In this document: positions 8,019 to 15,517 of the stretch, in pieces
How the letters are laid out: the number at the start of each line of letters is the position of its first letter
Position numbering within the stretch: the first letter of the stretch is position 1
Assembly (NCBI GenBank): GCA_934630705.1
Contig: CAKTWP010000003.1
Coordinates: 116,589 to 180,588, forward strand
Length of the DNA stretch: 64,000 nt
Origin: an uncultured Clostridia bacterium
GTDB taxonomy: Bacteria > Bacillota > Clostridia > Christensenellales > Aristaeellaceae
Reading direction: 5' to 3'
Position numbers and translations under genes: made by a program
The notes under the pieces: model-generated
Told to the model about the DNA's origin: nothing
Seen by the model: only the letters and a program-made list of their open reading frames with translations
Database searches by the model: none

Positions 8019-9236
8019 TCAGTTGCCGTAATCGCGGCAGGACAGCACTTCGCCGTTATCGGCGCGGAAGAACGCGCAATAGATAATCGTGTCTTTCTCG
8101 TTGTGAAAGCTGACGCCGTATTGCCGGGTACTGTTCACGCCTTCGGTCAGGGAAAGCTGAGCATAAAGGCCGTCCAGCTGTGCATCGGGAAATTGGGCCA
8201 GCACGATTTCCCGTCCGCGTTCCCGCGCATCTGCAGGAGACATGTCTCCTGCCTGCGGAAGCAGATACACGCTTGGCATGTAATCATGCTGCGCCTCCAG
8301 AGACCAGCGAGCCGATGGGCCGTACTTGTCAATCAGCGCCTGGTATCTTTCCTGGGCGGGTAAAGTCTTTTCCCTTTCGGATGGAACCACGCTCCAGGGC
8401 CGGTCCTCGAACAAATACAGCTCCGCCACGTAAGCCTGGGTCAGCGTGGTCTTCTTGCTTGAGGGGAAGGCGACGGTAACGTCGCTGTCCGTATCCGGTC
8501 GGTAGAACAGGATTTCCCAGGTGTTGCAGTCTGCGTCACAGTAGCGCACCAGCGTATGGGTGACCGCCTGCGCCGTGTCCGCCGCATCGCGCCATTCCGG
8601 CAGCGTTTTGAGATATTTCCGGGCCAGAGCTTCCGCCTGCGTCTGGCTGAGCTCATCCGGGCCGGGCGCGTAAAACCGCCGCTCCTCATCCTGAGCAAGC
8701 AGTCCCAGCTTCTCTTGGAATGCGGTATACCACGCTTTTTCCTCTACAGAAAACAGCTCCGGATTGCCTTTTTCCTTTTCGATAATGCTCCAGATGGAGA
8801 TGACATCCGTCCGTCCGAAGCTTCCGTATTGGTCCGCCATGAATACGTCCAATGCATGCTCGCGCTGTTCCTGGGGCAAAGCGGTATTCCGTGCGATCTG
8901 GGCCACGTTTGGGTCCAGCGTCACGCCGTACTGCTCCATGAGCTTTAGCATTTTCAGCTTTTCATCCAGCGTCCATTCGTCGTAATAGCCGCTTTCCATC
9001 TGCATTTGCCCGATGGATTCAAAGTAACCGTGCGAAATGGCCAGAGCCAGCGCGCCGCTGAGGGTAAGCAGCATTAGCACAATGGCCAGCACCAGCGCCA
9101 AGGGCAGCTTTTTTTTCATTTTTTCCTCTCCTTGCAGTTTGCAAATTACCCGTTGGCGTTCCTGATCCGTAAACTGGACAGGGGAAAGGGCCTGACATAC
9201 TGCCTGGCGAAGTTCATTCTCGGAAACGGGTTTCAT
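8019..9236 (-). CDS. Single-pass membrane protein, putative anti-sigma factor
   Basis: A 405-residue protein encoded immediately after an ECF sigma factor, with the two genes overlapping by 23 nt. Residues 1-40 are cytoplasmic (ELRQAVCQALSPVQFTDQER), residues 44-67 form one transmembrane helix, and about 335 residues are predicted outside the membrane. The outer part contains repeats resembling PepSY-like folds (for example DELSQTQAEALARKYL). No zinc-type anti-sigma motif (HxxxCxxC) is seen. The topology and gene order fit a membrane-bound anti-sigma factor that holds the sigma factor until an envelope signal arrives; this is inferred from context. GGAAGGAGG precedes the first ATG. A second good site (AAGGAGAGG) precedes Met40 at 9119, which would give a version without the cytoplasmic part. 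Confidence 0.7.
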   Translation of the reverse strand: MKPVSENELRQAVCQALSPVQFTDQERQRVICKLQGEEKMKKKLPLALVLAIVLMLLTLSGALALAISHGYFESIGQMQMESGYYDEWTLDEKLKMLKLMEQYGVTLDPNVAQIARNTALPQEQREHALDVFMADQYGSFGRTDVISIWSIIEKEKGNPELFSVEEKAWYTAFQEKLGLLAQDEERRFYAPGPDELSQTQAEALARKYLKTLPEWRDAADTAQAVTHTLVRYCDADCNTWEILFYRPDTDSDVTVAFPSSKKTTLTQAYVAELYLFEDRPWSVVPSEREKTLPAQERYQALIDKYGPSARWSLEAQHDYMPSVYLLPQAGDMSPADARERGREIVLAQFPDAQLDGLYAQLSLTEGVNSTRQYGVSFHNEKDTIIYCAFFRADNGEVLSCRDYGN

Positions 9237-9747
9237 GAATGCTTCCTCCTTCCATGCCTTCGGTCAGTTCCTGCCGCAGGGCTGCCTGCGCCGCTTTAAG
9301 CTTGCGATGAACGCCTGTCACGGAGCAGTGGAGAACAGCGGCGATTTCCTCCATGGTCATGTCGTGGGCGTAATACAGTGTGAGCACCACGCGATGGGGG
9401 ACAGGTAAATCAAACAGCAGCTCCCGCAAAGAATCCGTCGGCGCGGCCAAAGACGGCAGATTCTCGACCGACAGATGTCGATCCTCACGCCGGAACCAGG
9501 CCCGTCTGCGCAGGTCATAGCAGACGTTCAGCGCCATACGCAGCACATATGCCCGCTCGGATGCTGCATTTGCCAATTGCCCTTTTTGGATGGCGCGGAA
9601 GAGCTTAACGAAGGTGTCCTGTGTCGCGTCCTCTGCAAGATGATAGTCCTTCAAATAGGAAAAGCAGAGCTGCTTGACGGCCTGTCCGTAATCGCGCATG
9701 CACGCTTCCAGCTTTTCTTCTTCGCCCGGTACCAAGGCGACGGCCAT
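9214..9747 (-). CDS. ECF-type RNA polymerase sigma factor
   Basis: Sigma-70 family factor of 177 residues. Region 2 includes DYHLAEDATQDTFVKLFR and the -10-binding helix (YVLRMALNVCYDLRRR). Region 4 includes PHRVVLTLYYAHDMTMEEIA followed by a helix-turn-helix with HCSVTGVHRKLKAA. The ATG at 9747 is chosen because AAAGGGGGTG is well spaced; a GTG three codons upstream is possible. The 3' end overlaps the next gene by 23 nt, so sigma factor and membrane partner are likely translated in coupled fashion. The target promoters are unknown; self-regulation is common in the family. Confidence 0.9.
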   Translation of the reverse strand: MAVALVPGEEEKLEACMRDYGQAVKQLCFSYLKDYHLAEDATQDTFVKLFRAIQKGQLANAASERAYVLRMALNVCYDLRRRAWFRREDRHLSVENLPSLAAPTDSLRELLFDLPVPHRVVLTLYYAHDMTMEEIAAVLHCSVTGVHRKLKAAQAALRQELTEGMEGGSIHETRFRE

Positions 9748-9870
9748 GCGCCCCACCCCCTTTCACCCATTAAGACGGCGGGACTGCTTCTTTTTTTCCA
9801 CCCTTTTGCCGGAAAAGGCAAAAATCATGAAAAAAAGCTGAAAAAGCCCCGGAAAACTTCGGATTTTCCC

Positions 9871-9899
9871 TTGACAAATTTCTTCCCAGCAAGTAAAAT
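9871..9899 (+). promoter_or_regulatory. Strong sigma-A promoter of rplM-rpsI
   Basis: TTGACA, a 17-nt spacer and TAAAAT. Only one position differs from consensus. Transcription would start near 9906, leaving a leader of about 110 nt before rplM. Confidence 0.85.
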
Positions 9900-9905
9900 A
9901 TTTGA

Positions 9906-10010
9906 TGCATCAATAGGCTCCGCTAGCCCCGGGTACTATTGTTCACCGCCTTTGCGTGCGACCATCACGCGAAAGCACAATAACAGAGTTTACCATTTCA
10001 AGGAGGAAAT
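9906..10010 (+). promoter_or_regulatory. Structured 5' leader of rplM (candidate L13 autoregulatory leader)
   Basis: The leader contains a hairpin (9950-9958 with 9966-9975, CTTTGCGTG against CACGCGAAAG) and two competing pairings of one segment. CTATTG (9936-9941) can pair with CAATAG at 9911-9916, while TATTGT (9937-9942) can pair with ACAATA at 9977-9982 near the ribosome site. L13 leaders that bind ribosomal protein are known upstream of rplM in Bacillota. Whether this is that family needs a covariance-model search. Confidence 0.55.
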
Positions 10011-10014
10011 CAAC

Positions 10015-10449
10015 TTGAATACCTTTATGGCGAATGCGCAAAACGTTGAGCGCAAGTGGTATGTCGTTGATGCGGACGGCATGGTGCTTGGTCGTCTCGC
10101 CAGCCAGGTGGCTAACATCCTGCGCGGCAAGAACAAGCCCATCTATACGCCCCATGTGGATACCGGTGATCATGTGATCATCATCAATGCTTCCAAGATC
10201 GTTATGACCGGCAAAAAGCTGGATCAGAAGATTTACTATCATCATTCCGGCTATGTGGGTGGCCTGAAGGAAACCAAATACCGCAAGCTGATTGCTGAAA
10301 AGCCCGAATTCGCGGTGCGTCACGCCATCGTGGGCATGCTGCCCAAGGGCCCCCTGGGCCGTCAGATGGCCTCCAAGCTGCGCATTTATGCCGGCCCAGA
10401 GCATGAGCAGGCCGCGCAGAAGCCCGAAAAGCTGGATCTCATCAAGTAA
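10015..10449 (+). CDS. rplM: 50S ribosomal protein L13
   Basis: L13, a 144-residue protein of the large ribosomal subunit that binds 23S rRNA early in assembly. Recognised by VERKWYVVDADG near the start, LGRLASQVANILRGKNKPIYTPHVD, HSGYVGGLKE and VGMLPKGPLGRQM. The start is a TTG at 10015, eight nt after AAGGAGG. That reading restores the usual family N-terminus (xTFMA..) and the normal length; a longer frame opening at 9475 runs through the promoter and leader and is not real. It is cotranscribed with rpsI, as in nearly all Bacillota. Confidence 0.97.
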   Translation: MNTFMANAQNVERKWYVVDADGMVLGRLASQVANILRGKNKPIYTPHVDTGDHVIIINASKIVMTGKKLDQKIYYHHSGYVGGLKETKYRKLIAEKPEFAVRHAIVGMLPKGPLGRQMASKLRIYAGPEHEQAAQKPEKLDLIK

Positions 10450-10472
10450 GCTGAGCGGAAGGAGCAAACATC

Positions 10473-10862
10473 ATGTCTACTGATTTCAATGCCGTTGGCC
10501 GCCGCAAGTCGGCCGTTGCCCGTGTGCGTCTCGTGCCCGGCGAAGGCAAGGTTCTCATCAATAAGCGGGATATCGACGATTACTTTGGCCTGGAAACGCT
10601 GAAGATGACCGTTCGTCAGCCCCTGACCCTCACCAACGTGGGCGGCAGCTTTGATGTGCTGGTGAATGTTCATGGCGGCGGTCTGTCCGGCCAGGCGGGT
10701 GCCATCCGCCATGGTGTGAGCCGTGCTCTGTGCAAGGCGAACCCCGAACTGCGTGCTGCCCTGAAGAAGGCTGGCTTCCTCACCCGTGATCCTCGTATGA
10801 AGGAGCGCAAAAAGTACGGCCTCAAAGCCGCCCGTCGCGCTCCGCAGTTCAGCAAGCGCTGA
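10473..10862 (+). CDS. rpsI: 30S ribosomal protein S9
   Basis: S9, 129 residues, whose C-terminal tail contacts tRNA in the P site. The family signature is visible: GRRKSAVARVRL near the N-terminus, GGGLSGQAGAIRHGVSRAL in the middle, and the basic tail RKKYGLKAARRAPQFSKR ending in the conserved SKR. GGAAGGAG precedes the ATG. It lies 23 nt downstream of rplM in the same transcript and is followed by a classical terminator. Confidence 0.97.
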   Translation: MSTDFNAVGRRKSAVARVRLVPGEGKVLINKRDIDDYFGLETLKMTVRQPLTLTNVGGSFDVLVNVHGGGLSGQAGAIRHGVSRALCKANPELRAALKKAGFLTRDPRMKERKKYGLKAARRAPQFSKR

Positions 10863-10879
10863 TTCGTCCCCTGGTTTTC

Positions 10880-10914
10880 AAGCATGCCCGCTTTTGTGCA
10901 GGCATGCTTTTTTA
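10880..10914 (+). terminator. Rho-independent terminator of rplM-rpsI
   Basis: A 9-bp stem AAGCATGCC/GGCATGCTT with a 12-nt loop, followed by a run of T. Confidence 0.9.
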
Positions 10915-10942
10915 TACAAAAAATTTGTGCGGAGGAAAGAAA

Positions 10943-11287
10943 ATGCTTGATCTGAATGCGCTTTGCCAGACAGGCTATGACATAAAGTCGAAAAGCATTT
11001 CAATGTATCAGACGTGCCCTTGGAACTTTGCCATTTATTGATAGGGGGAAATGGGCGAGCTATGGGATGCATATAAAAAGCATCTGCCCAGCTTGGGCGA
11101 GGAAATGGCGGATGTGAGGATCTATCTGATGGGCGTGTCGAGAATCCAGGGCATTGATTTGGAAAAGGAAATCCTGGCAAAGATCCAGAAAAACCATCTG
11201 CGGGAATACCGGATAATCAACGGGGTGAATACACGAATCCGCGAAGGAAATATGCCGTGGGAAGATCAAACAGACGAATCCCGATAA
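10943..11287 (+). pseudogene. MazG-like nucleotide pyrophosphohydrolase gene interrupted by two in-frame stops
   Basis: One reading frame runs from an ATG at 10943 (site GGAGG, 9 nt upstream) to 11287, broken by adjacent stops TGA-TAG at codons 33-34 (11039-11044). The upstream part reads MLDLNALCQ..YQTCPWNFAIY; the downstream part GEMGELWDAYKKH, GEEMADVRIYLMGVSRIQGIDLEKEI. Both parts fit a small MazG-like protein, in which the ExxE and ExxD-type acidic motifs bind Mg2+ for nucleoside-triphosphate pyrophosphohydrolysis. Because both halves share one frame, the damage is by substitution or an in-frame change, not a frameshift. Re-initiation at ATG 11051 would give 78 residues, but its ribosome site is poorly spaced. 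Read here as a recent pseudogene; a sequencing error at 11039-11044 is possible. Confidence 0.65.
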
Positions 11288-11363
11288 GGCGAACATTGTC
11301 CGCATATAACGGACAAATTTACGGAAAATGCGCAAATAATCCGTTCTTTTGCCGAAAACGCGA

Positions 11364-11392
11364 TTGACAGGCTCGGATAAATGGGGTATAAT
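11364..11392 (+). promoter_or_regulatory. Consensus sigma-A promoter of guaB
   Basis: TTGACA, a 17-nt spacer and TATAAT: a perfect consensus match. The start of transcription should be near 11399, giving a leader of about 30 nt. A small inverted repeat TTGTCCG/CGGACAA (11296-11316) lies upstream. Confidence 0.92.
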
Positions 11393-11427
11393 TGCTCAAA
11401 TGTTATCAGAAGGGATGGAGTTATGTC

Positions 11428-12888
11428 ATGCTGCAAAAGGTTGTCCGGGAAGGACTGACGTTTGACGATGTGCTGCTGGTTCCCCGCCGCAGCGAAGTGG
11501 TGCCCAAGGATGTGTCCCTCGCCGTTCAGCTTACGCCCAAGATCAAGCTGAATATTCCCGTTCTTTCCGCTGCCATGGATACCGTGACTGACGCCAGGCT
11601 TGCCATTGCCATCGCCCGGGAAGGCGGCCTGGGCGTGATTCATAAGAATATGTCCATTGCTGAGCAGGCGGCGCAGGTGGACAAGGTAAAGCGCAGCGAG
11701 CATGGCGTGATTACCGATCCCTTTTTTCTTTCCCCTGAGCATTTGATCTCCGACGCCAAGGCCCTGATGGCTCGTTATCGCATCAGCGGTGTGCCCATCA
11801 CCGAGGGCACCAAGCTGGTGGGGATTCTGACCAATCGTGATCTGCGCTTCGAAACGGACGACAGCCGCCCTATCGGCCAGGTGATGACCTGCAAAAATCT
11901 GGTCACAGCCCGGGAAGGCACCACGCTGGAAGAAGCCAAGGACATTCTGGCGGCCCATCGCATTGAAAAGCTGCCTATCGTGGATGAACAGGGCAATCTG
12001 CGCGGCCTGATAACCATCAAGGATATTGAAAAATCCACCAAGTATCCCAACAGCGCCAAGGATGAAAACGGCCGGCTGCTGTGTGCTGCGGCCGTTGGTG
12101 TAAGCCACGATGTGATGGAGCGTATCGAAGCGCTGGTGGCGGCCAAGGTGGATGTGATTTCGATCGACACGGCCCATGGTCACAGCTTGGGCGTGCTCCA
12201 TACCATCGAGAAGATCCGTGGCAAGTATCCCAATATTCAGTTGTTTGCCGGCAATGTGGCTACGGCGGCTGCAACCCATGACCTGATTGCCGCCGGGGTG
12301 GATTGCGTGAAGGTGGGCATTGGCCCCGGTTCTATCTGCACAACCCGCGTGGTGGCCGGCATCGGTGTGCCCCAGATTACCGCTGTGGCGGATTGCGTGG
12401 AAGAAGCGGACAAGCATAATATCGCTATCATTTCCGATGGCGGCATCAAATATTCCGGCGATATTGCCAAGGCTATCGGCGCAGGCGCCAAGGCCGTGAT
12501 GCTGGGCAGCCTGTTTGCCGGCACGGAGGAAAGCCCCGGCGAAATGGAAATCTATCAGGGCCGCTCCTTCAAGTCCTATCGCGGCATGGGTTCCCTGGCG
12601 GCCATGGCCAATGGCAGCAAGGATCGTTATTTCCAGGAGGACGCCAAGAAGCTGGTGCCCGAAGGGGTGGAAGGCCGCGTTCCCTATAAGGGCCCGCTGG
12701 CCGATACCGTGTTCCAGCTGATGGGCGGCCTGCGCTCCTCCATGGGCTATTGCGGCGCGCCCACCATCGAAGCCATGCGACGGGATGCTGAGTTCATCCG
12801 CATCACAGGCGCGGGCCTGAAGGAAAGCCATCCCCACGATATTTATATCACCAAGGAGGCACCCAACTACTCCCGGATGGATCAATAA
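11428..12888 (+). CDS. guaB: Inosine-5'-monophosphate dehydrogenase
   Basis: IMP dehydrogenase, 486 residues, which oxidises IMP to XMP with NAD+ in the committed step of guanine nucleotide synthesis. It begins with LTFDDVLLVPRRSEV, carries two CBS domains inserted at about residues 90-210 (ISGVPITEG, IEKLPIVDE), and has the active-site loop GIGPGSICTTRVVAGIG with the catalytic Cys near residue 300. Further marks are SDGGIKYSGDIAKA, YRGMGSL and EGRVPYKG. The start at 11428 is chosen because the frame opening at 11392 overlaps the -10 element. It has its own consensus promoter and terminator, so it is monocistronic. Confidence 0.97.
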   Translation: MLQKVVREGLTFDDVLLVPRRSEVVPKDVSLAVQLTPKIKLNIPVLSAAMDTVTDARLAIAIAREGGLGVIHKNMSIAEQAAQVDKVKRSEHGVITDPFFLSPEHLISDAKALMARYRISGVPITEGTKLVGILTNRDLRFETDDSRPIGQVMTCKNLVTAREGTTLEEAKDILAAHRIEKLPIVDEQGNLRGLITIKDIEKSTKYPNSAKDENGRLLCAAAVGVSHDVMERIEALVAAKVDVISIDTAHGHSLGVLHTIEKIRGKYPNIQLFAGNVATAAATHDLIAAGVDCVKVGIGPGSICTTRVVAGIGVPQITAVADCVEEADKHNIAIISDGGIKYSGDIAKAIGAGAKAVMLGSLFAGTEESPGEMEIYQGRSFKSYRGMGSLAAMANGSKDRYFQEDAKKLVPEGVEGRVPYKGPLADTVFQLMGGLRSSMGYCGAPTIEAMRRDAEFIRITGAGLKESHPHDIYITKEAPNYSRMDQ

Positions 12889-12905
12889 TCTTTCAAATTT
12901 TTTTG

Positions 12906-12932
12906 AAGCGAAGGCATTGCCTTCGCTTTTTT
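12906..12932 (+). terminator. Rho-independent terminator of guaB
   Basis: An AAGCGAAGGC/GCCTTCGCTT stem with a 3-nt loop, followed by six T. Confidence 0.92.
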
Positions 12933-13003
12933 GGCAATCGTGCGTGCATAAAAAAAGTGTCGAACGAATTTCGGACGGAACGCATAAATCCCTATTTTTC
13001 GCG

Positions 13004-13032
13004 GCAGGATAGTATCTGTGAAAGCATGAATT
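13004..13032 (+). promoter_or_regulatory. Candidate sigma-H promoter of the spoIIA operon
   Basis: GCAGGATAG, about 12 nt, then CATGAATT resembles the sigma-H pattern (AGGAWWW and GAATT). spoIIA is sigma-H dependent in Bacillus, so the position makes sense. One or two positions deviate, and no sigma-A promoter is seen. Confidence 0.45.
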
Positions 13033-13062
13033 ATTCAGGCATGGAAACAGGGAGGGAAGCGT

Positions 13063-13362
13063 ATGGAGTATGAACGGCGGCGCGACCAGGTGACGGTGCG
13101 CCTGACTGGCGAATTGGATCATTGCAGCGCCCAGAGCATCCGGCGGGAACTGGACGAGATGATTGCCGATCCGGGGGTGAAAAAGCTGGTGCTGGATCTG
13201 CGGGGGCTGACCTTTATGGATTCCTCGGGTATCGGGGTGATTCTGGGGCGGTATCGTGCACTGGCGCAGCGGGGCGGCAAGGTGGCTGTGAAAAACATGA
13301 ATCCACACATTGAGCGCATCTTCATCCTTTCTGGCATGAACCAGATCATCGAGATTATCTGA
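13063..13362 (+). CDS. spoIIAA: Anti-sigma F factor antagonist SpoIIAA
   Basis: STAS-domain protein of 99 residues. In its unphosphorylated form it displaces sigma-F from the anti-sigma factor SpoIIAB, which starts forespore gene expression. The key phosphorylation loop FMDSSGIGVILGRY holds the conserved Ser of DSSG. AGGGAGG precedes the ATG. It is the first gene of a compact three-gene operon with spoIIAB (14 nt gap) and sigF, the standard order in endospore formers. Confidence 0.95.
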   Translation: MEYERRRDQVTVRLTGELDHCSAQSIRRELDEMIADPGVKKLVLDLRGLTFMDSSGIGVILGRYRALAQRGGKVAVKNMNPHIERIFILSGMNQIIEII

Positions 13363-13376
13363 CGGAGGAACGGGCT

Positions 13377-13808
13377 ATGCATGCGATCAACCAAATGAAA
13401 CTGGAATTTCTCAGCGTGCCTGAGAATGAGGGCTTTGCCCGGGTGGCTGTAAGCGCGTTCGCGGTACAGCTGGATCCGACGCTGGATGTGCTGGCGGATA
13501 TTAAAACCGCCGTCAGCGAGGCGGTGACCAACGCCATTGTGCATGGGTATGGGGAAAAGCCGGGGGTGGTGGAGATCACTGCAGCGCTGCGGACGGACGA
13601 CGTGCTGGAAATCGCCGTGGCGGACAAGGGAAAGGGCATTGCGGACGTGGCTCAGGCCATGCAGCCTTTTTTCACTACCCAGCCGGAAAAAGAACGCTCG
13701 GGCATGGGCTTTTCCGTGATGCAGACGTTTATGGACAAGGTAGACGTGGCCTCCGTGCCCGGCGAAGGCACTACGGTGCGCATGGAAAAAAGGCTGAGGA
13801 GCAAATAA
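13377..13808 (+). CDS. spoIIAB: Anti-sigma F factor and kinase SpoIIAB
   Basis: GHKL-type protein kinase of 143 residues that binds sigma-F and phosphorylates SpoIIAA. Visible parts are the N-box VSEAVTNAIVHGY, the G1 box VADKGKGIADV, and the late ATP-lid pieces ERSGMGFSVMQTFMDKV and GEGTTVRM. Length and order match the family. GACGGAGGAACGGGCT precedes the start. The next gene starts 2 nt after the stop, so stoichiometric expression with sigma-F is likely. Confidence 0.95.
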   Translation: MHAINQMKLEFLSVPENEGFARVAVSAFAVQLDPTLDVLADIKTAVSEAVTNAIVHGYGEKPGVVEITAALRTDDVLEIAVADKGKGIADVAQAMQPFFTTQPEKERSGMGFSVMQTFMDKVDVASVPGEGTTVRMEKRLRSK

Positions 13809-13809
13809 T

Positions 13810-14463
13810 ATGGGGGATTTTGCGCGGGCACAGGCAGGGGATCCGGATGCGCTGGCATCGCTGACCCGGGCGCACATGCCGCTGGTGCAGGCGCTCAGCC
13901 GCCGTTTTTCCTATTGCGAGGACGCATTCCAATGGGGCTGCCTGGGGCTGGTGAAAGCCATTCGCAGGTTCAGAGAGGAGACAGGCTGGCAGTTTTCCAC
14001 TTATGCAGTTCCCTGGATTTTAGGGGAAATGCGCAAAGCGTTTTCGGGAATGCTGGGCTGGCGCACCCGCGCCACGCTCAGGCGTGCACGGGCATTTCAG
14101 GAGGCGGCGCTGCGGGAAAATGGACGGGAGCCGTCTGTATTGGCTATGGCCCAGGCGGCGGGAACCACACCGGAGGAATTGATGCTGCTTCTGGAAGCGG
14201 ATCGAACGCCCGTTTCCTACGATGAACCGGATAGACCTCTCGCCGCCTTACCGGATCCACGGAGCGACCGCTGGCTGACCCGGCTGCTGATCCGGGATAT
14301 TCTTTCGCGGATGCCGGAAACAGAGGGATGGCTGCTGGTGCAGCGGTTTGCTCTGGGCCGCAGTCAGGGCGCATTAGCCAGGGCGCTGAACACATCCCAA
14401 TCCAGTGTATCTCGCCGGGAAACACTGGCCCGGCGGCATTTTATTGCCCAGTGGAACGCCTGA
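13810..14463 (+). CDS. sigF: Sporulation sigma factor SigF, divergent and short
   Basis: RNA polymerase sigma factor of 217 residues directing early forespore transcription, identified mainly by its place after spoIIAA and spoIIAB. Region 2 is clear: EDAFQWGCLGLVKAIRRF and FSTYAVPWILGEMR. Region 3 is weak, and region 4 ends with SQGALARALNTSQSSVSRRE, matching the usual TQxEVAxxLGISQxxVSRxE. It is shorter than Bacillus SigF (about 255 residues), lacking most of the N-terminal extension, and its region 3 is poorly conserved. SpoIIAC is a synonym. No clear terminator is seen before the convergent gene, only a long imperfect hairpin. Confidence 0.88.
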   Translation: MGDFARAQAGDPDALASLTRAHMPLVQALSRRFSYCEDAFQWGCLGLVKAIRRFREETGWQFSTYAVPWILGEMRKAFSGMLGWRTRATLRRARAFQEAALRENGREPSVLAMAQAAGTTPEELMLLLEADRTPVSYDEPDRPLAALPDPRSDRWLTRLLIRDILSRMPETEGWLLVQRFALGRSQGALARALNTSQSSVSRRETLARRHFIAQWNA

Positions 14464-14587
14464 AACGGGGAGCACGCAAAAAAGCGCCATTCCTGCTTTC
14501 TTTCACAATTCAAATGGACGCGGCGTATGGCTTCCGGTTATTCGGCTGATTTGTTCTGCAATCTGCCGCCCAAAGGGTTGATAGATC

Positions 14588-14644
14588 ATGCGCCCCGGTG
14601 GTAGGGGAAAACGCTTTTGTTCTCCCTTATCATCTGGGGCGCAT
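14588..14644. other. Long imperfect inverted repeat between convergent genes
   Basis: ATGCGCCCC (14588-14596) pairs with GGGGCGCAT (14636-14644). Further imperfect pairing lies inside (TGGTA against TATCA, GGGGA against TCTCC). There is no U-run of note on either strand, so termination is uncertain. It lies between sigF and the activase gene. Confidence 0.45.
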
Positions 14645-14662
14645 CGTGCTTTTATGAACCTG

Positions 14663-15514
14663 TCAGCGGAAAAGCAGATAGGGGATTCCCATGGCCTCAA
14701 AGGCTTCTGTATACATCCGCGGTGTTTTTTCTTCCGCAATTTCGGGATCATATCGTAATCCCACCATTTCGTACTTTGCGCCGGCGGCTGGCTGATAGGG
14801 AAGCAGTTCCACACGCTGCAGCATGGGCGCATGAGCCACCAGCTTTGCTGCCGCTTCAAAATGAGCGGGATTGTCATTCACGTCGGGAATGATGGGCATG
14901 CGCAGAATAAAGGGGGTTTCGCCCTGAGCCAGCATTTGCAGATGGCGCAGGATAAGCGCCTGCTCCGCACCGGTATAGCGCAGAAGTGCTTCAGGATCGG
15001 ATACCTTCCAGTCCATCATCACCAGATCACATTTTTTCATCGCATCGGCAAACACTGCATCCGAGGTATAGCCGCTGGTTTCGATGGCCATGTGTACGCC
15101 GGGCATGTGATCGATTACCTGAGAGACGAAAGGCCACTGCAGCAGCGGCTCGCCGCCAGAAAAGGTGACGCCGCCACCTGTATCCGCATACACATCCGCG
15201 TCTTTCATCAGCCGTTCCGCCAGTGACAAAGATGTCCAGTGCTGGCCGGAGATTTTCCGCAGGCCTTTTCGGCAGACGGCCACACATTTCCCGCAGACGA
15301 TGCAGCCTTCTTTGAGGGGACAGACGGCCCGGCATGCGCCGCAATGGACGCATGCGGCGGCGCTCACCATCAGCTGCGGAGCGGGAGACAGGCCTTCCGG
15401 GTTATGGCACCAGCGGCAGCGCAGGGGACAGCCTTTCAGAAAAACCGTGGTCCGGATGCCGGGCCCGTCAAACACCGCAAATTCCTTGATGTCAAATACA
15501 ATGCCATCATCCAT
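14663..15514 (-). CDS. Glycyl radical enzyme activating enzyme (radical SAM, PflA family)
   Basis: Radical SAM enzyme of 283 residues that uses a [4Fe-4S] cluster and S-adenosylmethionine to form the glycyl radical on its partner. The cluster motif is CPLRCRWC (Cys29, 33 and 36). An insertion with eight cysteines follows (CVHCGACRAVC then CIVCGKCVAVC), typical of activases with two extra ferredoxin-like clusters, as in those for glycerol or choline GREs rather than classical PflA. TGGGVTFSGGEPLLQW is the SAM-binding GGE motif. It starts 3 nt after the stop of the glycyl radical enzyme gene, so its partner is not in doubt. Confidence 0.93.
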   Translation of the reverse strand: MDDGIVFDIKEFAVFDGPGIRTTVFLKGCPLRCRWCHNPEGLSPAPQLMVSAAACVHCGACRAVCPLKEGCIVCGKCVAVCRKGLRKISGQHWTSLSLAERLMKDADVYADTGGGVTFSGGEPLLQWPFVSQVIDHMPGVHMAIETSGYTSDAVFADAMKKCDLVMMDWKVSDPEALLRYTGAEQALILRHLQMLAQGETPFILRMPIIPDVNDNPAHFEAAAKLVAHAPMLQRVELLPYQPAAGAKYEMVGLRYDPEIAEEKTPRMYTEAFEAMGIPYLLFR

Positions 15515-15517
15515 CGC

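Noticed and set aside
11039..11044. TGA-TAG in the MazG-like gene as selenocysteine or pyrrolysine decoding
   Set aside because: Two different stops side by side, no SECIS-like hairpin seen, and the family has no need for either residue. Decay or error is simpler.
14503..14877. Minus-strand open frame downstream of the activase gene
   Set aside because: Overlaps the end of the activase gene in another frame, lacks recognisable motifs, and contains the intergenic inverted repeat.
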